Shown: positions 23,232 to 32,403 of the stretch, piece after piece | Numbering within the stretch: the stretch's first letter is position 1 | How the letters are laid out: every line of letters begins with the position of its first letter | Source of the DNA: Amorphophallus konjac | Taxonomy: Eukaryota > Streptophyta > Magnoliopsida > Alismatales > Araceae | Assembly: GCA_022559845.1 (NCBI GenBank) | Contig: CM040125.1 | Coordinates: forward strand, 325,879,829 to 325,943,828 | DNA length: 64,000 bases | Direction: 5' to 3' | Notes under the pieces: generated by a model | Database searches by the model: none | Seen by the model: the letters and a program-made list of their open reading frames with translations, nothing else | What the model was told of the DNA's origin: nothing | Program-made: the position numbers and the translations under genes

Positions 23232-23873
23232 TTACGCAAAAAGACTTGTGGTCCCTGAATGCTCAAAATGATCTAATATTGATAATGCTGCTCATTCAAA
23301 AGAAAAGTTCATGAGTGTCAATTTGTTTAGTTTCAATACATGACTTGATTTCTCTCAATATTTTTTTTGAGACTATGAAAGTAAGATATTATCAAACTGA
23401 ATCTTTCATGCAAATATGATTCTGGTTTATGTTTTATCATGCACAGTGAACTTATCTATTGCTTGTAGTGCATGAACTCCAAATTTTATCATTTTTAAAC
23501 CAGAACTCTTTCTGACAGCAGTTTCTAATTTCATATAACTGAAGACTCTATGCTTTAGAATGCTTATTCATGAACTACCTGTTCAGAATGCCAGTCAGTT
23601 CCTCTCTTGATTCCTCCATTGTATTTAATTTTTTCCTCCTCTTTGTTGATGGCAAAGGGGGAGAATATTGTCTAGGGGATGTCTAGGGGGAGAATATATC
23701 TGTCTGAATTCTGAATTCATTCCAAGGGAGAGTTTGGGGAGAGTTTGAGGCAGTGAGTGGCATGCCTTCATAGCATCTGCATGTCAATCTGCATAACACA
23801 TCATGTCTTTCATCAAACATATATCTATATGACAGGATGCTGCTATTCTACTTCATATGGGGTTACCATCATC

Positions 23874-23887
23874 AAAAAAGGGGAGAT
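23874..23887 (+). promoter_or_regulatory. Polypurine tract of Co1
   Basis: AAAAAAGGGGAGAT directly before the LTR start TGTTGTGACC; the primer site for plus-strand DNA synthesis. Confidence 0.9.
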
Positions 23888-24279
23888 TGTTGTGACCCCT
23901 CTATGTTGATGATGTTGACACTTACTTTATTTCATTGGCAACACCATTGTTTTGATTGATTGGCAACTGTTTTTGATTTGATGAAATTACTCTATCAGAT
24001 TGACTATGTGTTCTTTGCATTTAATACACTGCTGTCTGCATTTCTTACTCTCATGAGTCTATACATGGAAACTCTCATGTCGATTGAGTCTACACAGTCA
24101 TCACTTACCTTTCGCTCAAGATGAAGTCCACACACTGCATCTCAATTGAATTGGTTAAGGGTGTACAGCGTCAACGCATCATGTTACAGCGTCAACGAAC
24201 TTCATTGGATGTGTGTACAGCGTCAACTCGCTAAGTGTGTACAACGTCAACGCATGAAGTCTGGACATCAGTCTTAATA

Positions 24280-24700
24280 TTCTAAGTCTGTACAGCCGTT
24301 GGCCTTGAACCTCCAAGTCTACACAATGGTCGGTGGCAAGTCTGTACGCTGGCCTCAGCTTTTCAAGTCTACACATTGGCCCCCTTGCATAAAGTATATA
24401 CACTGAAGTCTTCACATTCGCTTGCATTACATGAAGTCCATAAGTGGGCAAAGTCTGTACACTGTCCATGCTTCATGCAGCGTCAACTCATGCTTCATGC
24501 AGCGTCAACTCATCAAGTATATACAATGCTTTCCTTCGCATGAAGCTTTTAAGTGCATTATGTCTATACAATGCCTCTAGGATTTAAAGTCTATACAGCC
24601 GTTGCCTCCTTTGTTGAAGTCAACACATTGGGCAAGTCTGTACGTTGCATTCGCCTTCACAAGTCTATACAACGAAGTATATACACTGCAATGTGCATAC
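24280..24700 (+). repeat. AAGTCTRTACA repeat array in Co1 U3
   Basis: About 14 degenerate copies of AAGTCTRTACA with variants AAGTCTACACA and AAGTATATACA, spaced roughly 20-40 bp. The related LTR at 26156 has only about four copies and lacks a block of roughly 330 bp, so the array changes in length. Confidence 0.7.
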
Positions 24701-25284
24701 TTAAATCTTATGTCTTTATTCTTGTTGCTGAAGGGAACAGGGTCGACGCTGGGAGCTTAAAGCATCCACGCATCAGTTAACGAAGCCTTCACGATATCTT
24801 CCACTGTGTCAACGCCACAAGCAAGCAGCGTCGACGCAGCAGTTGAAGAAGCATTCATCTTCACAGACTACCCCACTGCGTCAACGCCACAATTGAGCAG
24901 CGTCGACGCGGCAGCTAAAGAGACGAGGCTAATGGCTACTGGAATGCCTCACTGCGTCAACGCCACAATTGAGCAGCGTCTACGCGGTAGCTAAAGAGAC
25001 GAGGCTAATGGCTACTGGAATGCATCACTGCGTTAACGCCATTGAGTGACAGCATCGACGTAGCAAGTCAGATTGCTGACATCGAGCACGTGAACGGAGA
25101 ACTCTATACATCGGACTGAAGAAGCTAATGAGGGGGCATGTGATCCCAGGTACCTGGCTCATGATCCGAGAAGGACAAGGTATCCAGATGAGGACACGTG
25201 TACTGACACTCCATTGCATGCTGCCACGTGGTCCAAATTGCTGGGCCGAAAACGTAGAGAGCACACGCCTACTGCTGTTGCTGC

Positions 25285-25292
25285 TATATAAA
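25285..25292 (+). promoter_or_regulatory. TATA box of Co1 LTR
   Basis: TATATAAA about 55 bp after the last of three G-boxes and about 35 bp before a GA-rich leader. Confidence 0.75.
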
Positions 25293-25811
25293 CAAGCCTT
25301 CTTCCACAGAAGAAAGCCGATCGAAAAAAAAGAAGAAAAAGTCTATACAACAGTGAGCCTTCGATCCACAGAGAGAAAAGAAAGAAGAAGAAGATACAGA
25401 GAAGAAGAAGAAGAAATAGAGAAGAAGAAGAAAAAGAGAGAGGAAAAGATCGAGAGAGATTGAGTTGAGAGAGAGAGCTGATTGAGAGTGAGAGTGAGAG
25501 GTTTTGTATCTCAGTCTCGTGGTTCAAAACCAGAGCTGAGCTTTGCTCTTTAAGAACTACATTGCTTTTGGGTTTTTATTTTTCGTTTTGATTCTGTCTT
25601 TCATTTCCGAATGCTGTTTCTTCAAGCTGTGTGTTAGCGGTCTTACAGTGGTGGTCTCCACTGGACGGGTTAAGCTGTATTTCCCCAGCAGTTGCAGAGG
25701 ATCAGATCCTCTGGTCGGCAAGCTGTAGTGCCCAGCGAAGCTGTGTATCAGCGGGTTGTTTGGACAAGCTGTAAAGCCTAGCGGACGCAAGCTGTGCTGC
25801 GCAGCAGGAAG

Positions 25812-25860
25812 CCATACTCGGTTGAGTGTGGGGTGGACGTAGGTCATTGACCGAACCACC
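25812..25860 (+). other. Twin-hairpin element, Co1 LTR
   Basis: Stem 1 CCATACTC/GAGTGTGG with loop GGTT, directly followed by stem 2 GGTGG-ACGTA-GGTC-ATT-GACC-GAA-CCACC. One of nine copies in the window whose stems covary. Confidence 0.65.
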
Positions 25861-26926
25861 TAAAAATCGTGTGTGCAGTGTGTTTGCGTGATTGCTTGTG
25901 AACTGTGTGTGCTGGTATCCTTTGCTTAGCTTTATTGATTCTATCGCTCATACTTATGTCTAGCTTTCGATATAAGATATGGTGAATGGTTTTCATGGAT
26001 CGACCTGTTGCTTAGCACTTTTCATTTAGCTTTACTGATGCTTGCCTAAATTCCGCTTTAGAACTTACAATAGTTTTTAATTAGGCAAGTTGATCTATTC
26101 ACCCCCCTCTAGATCCACACTTAGTGGAGATAGACTGCGTCCATCTAACCCAACACTGTCTACACATTCATCACTTACCTTTCGCTCAAGATGAAGTCCA
26201 CACACTGCATCTCAATTGAATTGGTTAAGGGTGTATAGTGTCAACGCATCATGTTACGGCGTCAACGCACTTCATTGGATGTGTGTACAGCGTCAACTCA
26301 CTAAGTGTGTACAGCGTCAACGCATGAAGTCTGGACATCAGTCTTAATATTCTAAGTCTGTACAGCCGTTGGCCTTGAACCTCCAAGTCTACACAATGGT
26401 CGGTGGCAAGTCTGTACACTGGCCTCAGCTGATGACAACAATGAAGAATAGGGTCGAAGCTGGGAGTTCAATGCATCCACGCTTCAGCTGAAGAGGATTT
26501 CAGAGCTTCACCTGGCTGCGTCAACTCCATGCTACAGCAGGGTCGACGCAGTAGTTAACAAGGCAGAGTCCATAGCTCACTGGAATACTGCAGTGCATCA
26601 ACGCCATTGCAATACAGCGTCGACGCAGCACGCCCATCTGCTGAAGACTTGATCACTGGATCATCGATGCGTCAACGCAGCAGGCTGATGGAGTCGACGC
26701 AGCAGTTAAAAGGGTTGAAGATCTCTGAAGGCTGCATCAACCCTTTGGAGCAAGTGTGTTGATGCCACCTCAACACCAGTTGCTGAGCGTACTGATGATT
26801 GGGCACGTGACCTGAAGCTGGCACCTGACACGTGATCCGAGGTGGGTACTGAGCACGTGATCCGAGGAGGAATCTTTTGGACGGAAGGCGTGGGAAGCAC
26901 ACGCCCTATCTCCCTACTGCTACTGG

Positions 26927-26933
26927 TATATAA
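26927..26933 (+). promoter_or_regulatory. TATA box of the partial LTR
   Basis: TATATAA at the position matching the TATA of the Co1 LTR. Confidence 0.65.
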
Positions 26934-27518
26934 TGGAGCCTTCGTCTTCAGATGGAGGCTGATCGAAGAAGAAGCTTGGAGAGCAGAAAGAGCAATAGTA
27001 GAGCAGAAAGCTCTTCGATCCAGAAAAAGAAAAGAGGAAGAAAAAGAGAAGAAAGGGAGAAGAAGGAGAAGAGAAGAGCAGAGAGTGAGAGATTAGCGAA
27101 AGAAGAAGAGAAGTGCAGAGAGAAAGAAAAAGAAAGAAAGAGATCGTGAGAAGAAGAGACTGAGAGAGGTTGTTTGAAGATCTGTCTTCACTGGACCGTG
27201 GATCAAATCTAGGCCAGTCAGCTCTTTAAGAGCCACATTGTGCTTTACGTTTACAGCTTTCCGTCTGCTGTCATCTTGTCTTTCGTTTTCCCTTTTACAC
27301 TTTCTTTCAAGCTGTTAGTCAGCTGTTTACAGAGGAGGACTCCTCTGGACAGCAAGCTGTGTTGCTCAGCGGGTAGTGGAGGTTTCCACTGGACGGGTAA
27401 GCTGTAATCCCCAGCGGTTGCAGTGGTGGATTCCACTGTACTACAAGCTGTGAGGCCCAGCGGTTGTAGGCTAAGCTGTATTGCCCAGCGGACGCAAGCT
27501 GTGTTGCGCAGCAGTAAT

Positions 27519-27571
27519 CCACACTCGGGGTTGAGTGTGGGGTGGATGTAGGTCTGCTGGACCGAACCACC
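27519..27571 (+). other. Twin-hairpin element, partial LTR
   Basis: Stem 1 CCACACTC/GAGTGTGG; stem 2 GGTGG-ATGTA-GGTC-TGCTG-GACC-GAA-CCACC. Confidence 0.65.
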
Positions 27572-27832
27572 TAAAACCCATTGTGTAGTGGTTTGAATTC
27601 TTGTGTGGTTGGCGCTAGATGAATGCTTAGGGGCGCTTTGGTTTGATGTTCTATAAGCGTTCATCTATTTGCTGTGCACACTATATGTTTGACTGTGGGT
27701 TGATCTCTTTTATCTGACTTCGCTAGATGAATGTAAAGGGTGCCTCAATTGGGTTTTTTGTCTGAATGCTTTAAGGCTCAAGCTCCGTTGAATTGATTCA
27801 GTCTACTGTTTAGACTTGCTCCCTTGTGATTT

Positions 27833-28103
27833 GTTGCTCCACGTGGGGTATGGGACCCACATGGTGCATCGGCGCTTGACAGCCCAACCCGCCGCATGGA
27901 TTATGGGGTCCATGTGCGAAGCCCCTCATGTCCTCCCACAGCACGATAGTGTGGGGTTCTGCGCTGCCATAAGGAAATAAGGTTTTGCCTTCGCTACCAG
28001 CTCGAGCTTCTAGTGCAACGGTATGGGCTTGATCCTATAAACTGGTATCAGAGCAAGGTCGCGGGTTCAAATCCCCCGGGTGTCGCTGGGGGGGAGATTG
28101 TTG
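27833..28103 (+). mobile_element. TRIM-like mini retrotransposon remnant
   Basis: A possible ~208-bp LTR starting TGTTGCTCC (27833) runs to about 28040. A PBS (TGGTATCAGAGC, 28043-28054) follows, then a tRNA T-arm-like GCGGGTTCAAATCCCCC, then a polypurine tract (GGGGGGGAGAT, 28088-28098) and the start of a second LTR (TGTTG). The internal region would be only ~58 bp, as in terminal-repeat retrotransposons in miniature. The 3' LTR is missing: after TGTTG the sequence becomes an inverted Co1-type LTR end. The LTR end before the PBS lacks a clean CA. Confidence 0.55.
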
Positions 28104-28291
28104 GATTTTCCAGCGTATAGACTCATGAGAGTAAGAAATGCAGACAGCAGTGTATTAAATGCAAAGAACACATAGTCAATCTGATAGAGCAATTTCATCA
28201 AATCAAAAACAGTTGCCAATCAATCAAAATAATGGTGTTGCCAATGAAATAAAGCAAGTGTCAACATCATCAACATAGAGGGGTCACAACA
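28104..28291 (-). repeat. Inverted first ~188 bp of a Co1-type LTR
   Basis: Reverse complement of 23888-24075 with few differences. On the minus strand it starts exactly at the LTR terminus TGTTGTGACC (28291) and ends near ATGAGTCTATAC. These are the bases missing from the partial LTR at 26156. Confidence 0.85.
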
Positions 28292-29741
28292 GGGACGTCA
28301 TGGAGTTGAGGATCTCCCTCCAGCTAGAGAGGAAGGACGGAGAAAGAGAGCTAGTAGAGAGAGAGAGAGGGATAAAGAAAGAGAGAGCCGAGAGGTCGAC
28401 AGAGAGAGAGGAAAAGATAACCTTGGAGGCCCAATTATTAGATCTCTAAACCAACCTCGGCCTTTCCAAATAGTGGCTGAGAGACAGTGAGGAGCGCTAC
28501 CAAAGAGCACATGAGTGCGGTTTTCACGTCGGCAATTTCTCTGCTGCCCCCTCGGAGCGACCACCAAATGTGGAGGTCGAGAAGGAAATGCAGGCAATAA
28601 GAGTACCGCCTCACATGGTTTGACAATACTTCCCAAGGATCCTGGATTGGAGGATGGTGGGGAGAACAATGTTGAGAGGGGTGGTGAGGCATGATGTATC
28701 CACCCTTCAATTATAGAAAATTTTGGAAGAATGAAAATAATGTTGAACCTCTTGCTCTCTACTTCTTTCCTGCTTTGAACCCTACATACATTGCTTAAAG
28801 AAACAAATTAGTTTCTCTGTTCTGACTTGTCCCCCCTTTTCTTTCTTTTTTGTTTTTTTTGAAAGACATCCCCCCCCCCTTTTTTGAAAAATATCCTTCT
28901 TTTCCTTCTTTTTTTTATTTCTTTTAGGAAATATTCTTATTTTTTTGAAGATATATATTTTTATTATTATTGTTTTTTTTGATATTCTCATGCTAACCGC
29001 AGCACGGAAACTAATCAAACCACTGGCCAGGGGTCTCGGTTCTTTCCCTCATTGCTAAAGAAAGCCCAGAGCACGGTGTGCATTAAGTGTGGTGCCCTAT
29101 AACCGACTGCCCTCGTTAGACGGTGCCCTTATCAAGGCCATACCCAAGAAACGACTCGGTCTTGGGGGAGGAATAGAAGAAATTTTGGGATGAGCCTAGT
29201 ATGCGGTTAGAAACACTAGTTTCCGACTTCCTCCCCAGGCACAATCCATCAAAGATTCAGTCTATTGTGCCGAGACTTTTTGTCAATCTCTATCAGACCC
29301 CCTTTTTTCTTTAGCCAGGCATGTATATGACCGGGCTCATAACGTCCCATGGGGAACTGTGCTGCCACTCTTGTCATGCCTTTCTTTTTTTTATTTTTTT
29401 CTTTTTTGATTGATTTTTTTGTGTGTGTTCCAGGTCTTGTTTGACTGCCCCTATTTGAGACTTCATCTCGTTAGGGAGTGCCTAGGTTAGTTGTCTTGCC
29501 CAAAATAAAAAAGTGTCCCCATTCTTTGGCCGAGTTGAGAAGAGCAAAGGCCTCGCGCCCTTGGGCATGGCCCATGTAACGATGGTGTTTTTGCAAGGTA
29601 CATAGCTGTTGCGCGAGTTTTTATGCCGATTAACTGGGGTGAAGGAAGGGATACAGCGGAGAAGGAAAATACGGGAGTTTGATGTATCTCGGGTATCCTC
29701 CTTACGGTTGCATGCCTCTCACGGTGGTATCGGGCACTCTC
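28292..29741. other. Unrecognised sequence
   Basis: About 1.45 kb without a gene or element I recognise. It begins with a GA-rich stretch (28320-28420), has several homopolymer-rich segments of T and C (28840-28980, 29385-29420), and G+C-balanced single-copy-like sequence between. No PBS, polypurine tract or TG...CA pair was found. It could be old flanking DNA or a decayed element. Confidence 0.4.
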
Positions 29742-30568
29742 TGTTGTGTATGTGATTTTGATGCTTACAAAATATTGTTATTGTGATATCATCATGTGAA
29801 TGTATTTGTGACTCTATAAGGCTCATATGTGCTTTGATGTTAGCACATTGCATATACATTGCATATACACTTGGTGAGATTGCTTTGCACTCAATGAGAA
29901 AGCTTTTGTGAATTGCCTTGCACTCAATGAGAAAGCTTTTGTGAAAAACATGGTTGGATAAATGTCATATTGAGCCTCATGTTATGCATGTGTACTTCGG
30001 TAATGCTAAATGAATGATTGAGATGCAAATATCATTGTTTGCCCCCAAGGTAATGATGTGTGGATTGATAAGATTTGATGATGATCAAATGCAATGTGAC
30101 TCAATAATGTTTTGCGTGACTTTGCTCCTTACTCTTTAAATTTCAAATTTATTCTATCATGCAATGGTGAATGGTATCTGGAACTTCATGACTCTGTGTA
30201 TGGGCGTTTCAACCCATAAACAAGATATTGAGGATCAATGGTGATTTCAGAAAAAAATGATGAGGTAATTACTGACATGTTTTTGTTATGTGATATATCT
30301 CATCTATTTCTTCTTGAATGAGCAATGGAAACAATCTTAGATAAGATCCCACTTGATAATAATTTCACAAGTCATCTTGAATCTATTAAAGGAAGTGAAT
30401 TGTAATGGGTTGATTTGTAAGCTCTATGTTGAAGCAAACTGACTTGTATCTGGTGCTTTGCAGGTTGGAAGAACCCCTCACAACCCCATTTAATAATGTC
30501 ATAATCTATGGTGGAGTTGGAGCTTTAATTTTTAGCAAAATGGGCCATTGGGCATTTTGTAGGAGCAA

Positions 30569-30786
30569 GTGTCGACACATGGTGTCACACCTGCATCCAT
30601 AACACCCTGCAGGATCCTTTCTAGGAACAAGTCCAGGAGGTGTCGACACCAGGTGTCGACACCTACCTGAAACTTGTTCTGGCAGCAAGCCAGAACACCA
30701 GGTGTCGACACCTAGTGTCCAGGCACTCAATTTGGTTTGTTTTGTATTCTGCAATGCACAAGGTGTCGACACTAGGTGTCGACACC
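30569..30786 (+). repeat. GGTGTCGACACC palindrome cluster in NA1 U3
   Basis: Six GTGTCGACAC cores at 30569, 30639, 30652, 30701, 30761 and 30775, some in tight pairs, plus partial copies. All are upstream of the TATA at 30919. Confidence 0.85.
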
Positions 30787-30918
30787 TATGCAGAGCCGTG
30801 AAAGATGACTTTCGTGCCCACGCACCGAAAGTCCATCAAACCCAATCAAACAGCCCTCAAATCACTCCCTAATTTGTGGATCTTGTCCCAGGGCTGTCCC
30901 TTGACCGTCCTAGAAGCT

Positions 30919-30926
30919 TATATACA
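30919..30926 (+). promoter_or_regulatory. Possible TATA box of NA1 LTR
   Basis: TATATACA followed by ATTGGGTTGTAAACCCTA, the same context as the TATA-like sites of the NA2 LTRs. Confidence 0.55.
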
Positions 30927-31699
30927 TTTTATTGGGTTGTAAACCCTAGGAAACCAAGCTAGATCTGAAATTTCATTTTGTTCTTAACCCTTGAATGTGC
31001 AGGGTAGCAGTAGTTGCTCCAAGGGCTTCTTCCACGTTATTTTGAGCTTGTATGTGAAGGGAAGAAGGAGGTTTCAAGTCACCAAATGACCATCTACTGG
31101 AAGCTACGCGGAAAATCAAGATACACGCATCGTCCATGCAAGAATCGATCATCTTTCTTCAAGAACGATTTCTCATCCTGTAGAAGCATTTCATTGAAAA
31201 TCTGAGAGAGTTATCTTGATCTTTCACTTCTGTGTCTTTTGTTTGAGATTGTAGAAGGTTTTGAATGATTACCTAAGAGGTGCAATATATATATACATGT
31301 TCTTTTGTCCATCTATTTACTGCCCTCTTATTAGTGATGCGTTTTTCATCCTAAGCAACAAGATGAGCTAATGCTTTCCATTCTCTTGCAGAAGAAGAAG
31401 GAGGAGTGCGGCCACAAGGTTGAGAGGAGAGGGGTTTATGAGGCTAATCATTTTTCTAATGTATGAAGGTTTTATTGGAGCTAGGATTTGAAGGAAAAGA
31501 GGATCGGCTCAAGGAGAGGAAGAAGATGATGTCTAAATTATGATCATCCGTCAACGAGCCAAGGAGAATCAGATTTTGTTGAAGAAGGGGGAGCCTTTTA
31601 CTTGATGCATCTTTCTAGTTTTCATCTATAGAATTTGTTTCGGGGGTCATAGCATATATTTGTCTTTGATTCATATCCATTTGAGAGAATACTTTGTGT

Positions 31700-32021
31700 G
31701 GGTGTTCGGAGAAAGGGGTCACCGAGTGTGTGTGTTGTCATATGTGTGTCGATTTGTGCGGAGTATATCCGCGTGTGTGGTTGGGAGTTTTCTCCCGTGT
31801 GGTTGTGTAGGCATTGTCCTACGTGTGTGTGGACGGAGTTGTGTCTCCACGTGAGGTATTTAGTGCGGGGTGTGTTCCCCAGCGGTGTGTGTGTGTGTGT
31901 GTGTGCGTGCTGCTGTGGCAGCAATTTGAGGCAAGGCCTCGTGTGTGGTTTGCTGCGGAAGTAGCGTATGTGGTGTTGGGGTTCGTCCCCGTGTTGCTAC
32001 TTTTTGTAGCGTGTAGTGAAG
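31700..32021 (+). repeat. Hairpin string in NA1 LTR
   Basis: At least nine short perfect hairpins linked by GTGTGTGG-like spacers: stems GCGGA/TCCGC (31758-31772), GGGAG/CTCCC (31783-31796), GTAGG/CCTAC (31807-31822), GGAG/CTCC, GGGG/CCCC, GCTGC/GCAGC, GAGGC/GCCTC, GGGG/CCCC and GCTAC/GTAGC. Confidence 0.75.
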
Positions 32022-32077
32022 CCTCACCGATTTGGTGAGGGGTGGACGTAGGGAGCCCGTCGTGGTCCCGAACCACC
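32022..32077 (+). other. Twin-hairpin element, NA1 LTR
   Basis: Stem 1 CCTCACC/GGTGAGG; stem 2 GGTGG-ACGTA-GGGA...TCCC-GAA-CCACC. Confidence 0.65.
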
Positions 32078-32330
32078 TTAAAAATCCCCGTGTCTTGTGG
32101 TTTGTTCCTTGTGATTGTGTGTTTCAGGATCCTTTCTGTTATGCAATCGTGTGAGCTCGGTGAGATTGAGTGAATTAAGTTTAAACCTGTTTAGATTAAA
32201 TTCCTCAATATGATCAATCTTGTAAATTCCGCTGTGTGCTAGTTTATGTTTTTAATTGGACATAGTTTTTAGTAGACGGATCTATTCACCCCCCTCTAGA
32301 TCCGTATTCTTGCACTACGGGACCCAACAA

Positions 32331-32343
32331 TTGGTATCAGAGC
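32331..32343 (+). promoter_or_regulatory. Primer-binding site of NA1
   Basis: TTGGTATCAGAGC one base after the LTR end, complementary to initiator tRNA-Met. Confidence 0.92.
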
Positions 32344-32403
32344 GAGGCTCTGTTGTCCCTAGATCTTGCGATCTACAGAGTGATCCTAGTACATTATATA
32401 ATC

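Larger units (their letters stand above)
22332..23887 (+). other. Co1 3' untranslated region
   Basis: About 1.55 kb between pol and the 3' LTR with no gene. It contains several GGGGGAG motifs (for example 22443, 23655, 23688), structured-RNA candidates (22961-23231), and the polypurine tract at its end. Confidence 0.85.
23888..26155 (+). repeat. 3' LTR of Co1 (2,268 bp)
   Basis: Starts TGTTGTGACC after the polypurine tract and ends CCCAACA; the end matches the 5' remnant at 16644-16708. U3 holds an AAGTCTRTACA array (24280-24700) and CAGCGTCAACGC/GCGTCGACGC repeats (24160-25070), then three G-boxes (CACGTG at 25087, 25195 and 25225) and a TATA (25285). The transcribed part has a GA-rich leader (25320-25510), a string of GCTGT...CAGC hairpins (25625-25811), the twin hairpin (25812-25860) and the terminal C-loop hairpin (26092-26115). 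Confidence 0.92.
26156..27832 (+). repeat. Partial LTR related to the Co1 LTR
   Basis: Begins at a point corresponding to 24087 of the Co1 LTR (GTCTACACATTCATCACTTACC follows the Co1 LTR end), so the first ~190 bp are absent. Most of the AAGTCT array is deleted. It keeps GCGTCGACGC repeats, three G-boxes (26804, 26829, 26854), TATATAA at 26927, a GA-rich leader, hairpin units (27310-27518) and the twin hairpin (27519-27571). The C-rich LTR end is missing. Confidence 0.8.
29742..32329 (+). repeat. 5' LTR of gag-only element NA1 (2,588 bp)
   Basis: Starts TGTTGTGTATGTG and ends GACCCAACA, followed by a PBS. U3 carries GGTGTCGACACC palindromes (30569-30786). A TATA-like TATATACA lies at 30919. 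The transcribed part has a long string of hairpins separated by GTGTGTG (31700-32021), the twin hairpin (32022-32077) and the terminal C-loop hairpin (32278-32303). It is related to, but clearly diverged from, the NA2 LTRs. Confidence 0.85.

Noticed and set aside
24553..25527. Open frames in the Co1 LTR, including a lysine/glutamate-rich one
   Set aside because: They coincide with promoter repeats and the GA-rich leader and are not conserved in the sister LTR.
28043..28085. tRNA gene
   Set aside because: Only a PBS and a T-arm-like part are present; no D-arm, anticodon arm or acceptor stem can be formed.
31880..31915. GT microsatellite as an independent repeat
   Set aside because: The GT runs are spacers between hairpins and recur at homologous places in the NA2 LTRs, so they belong to the LTR layout.
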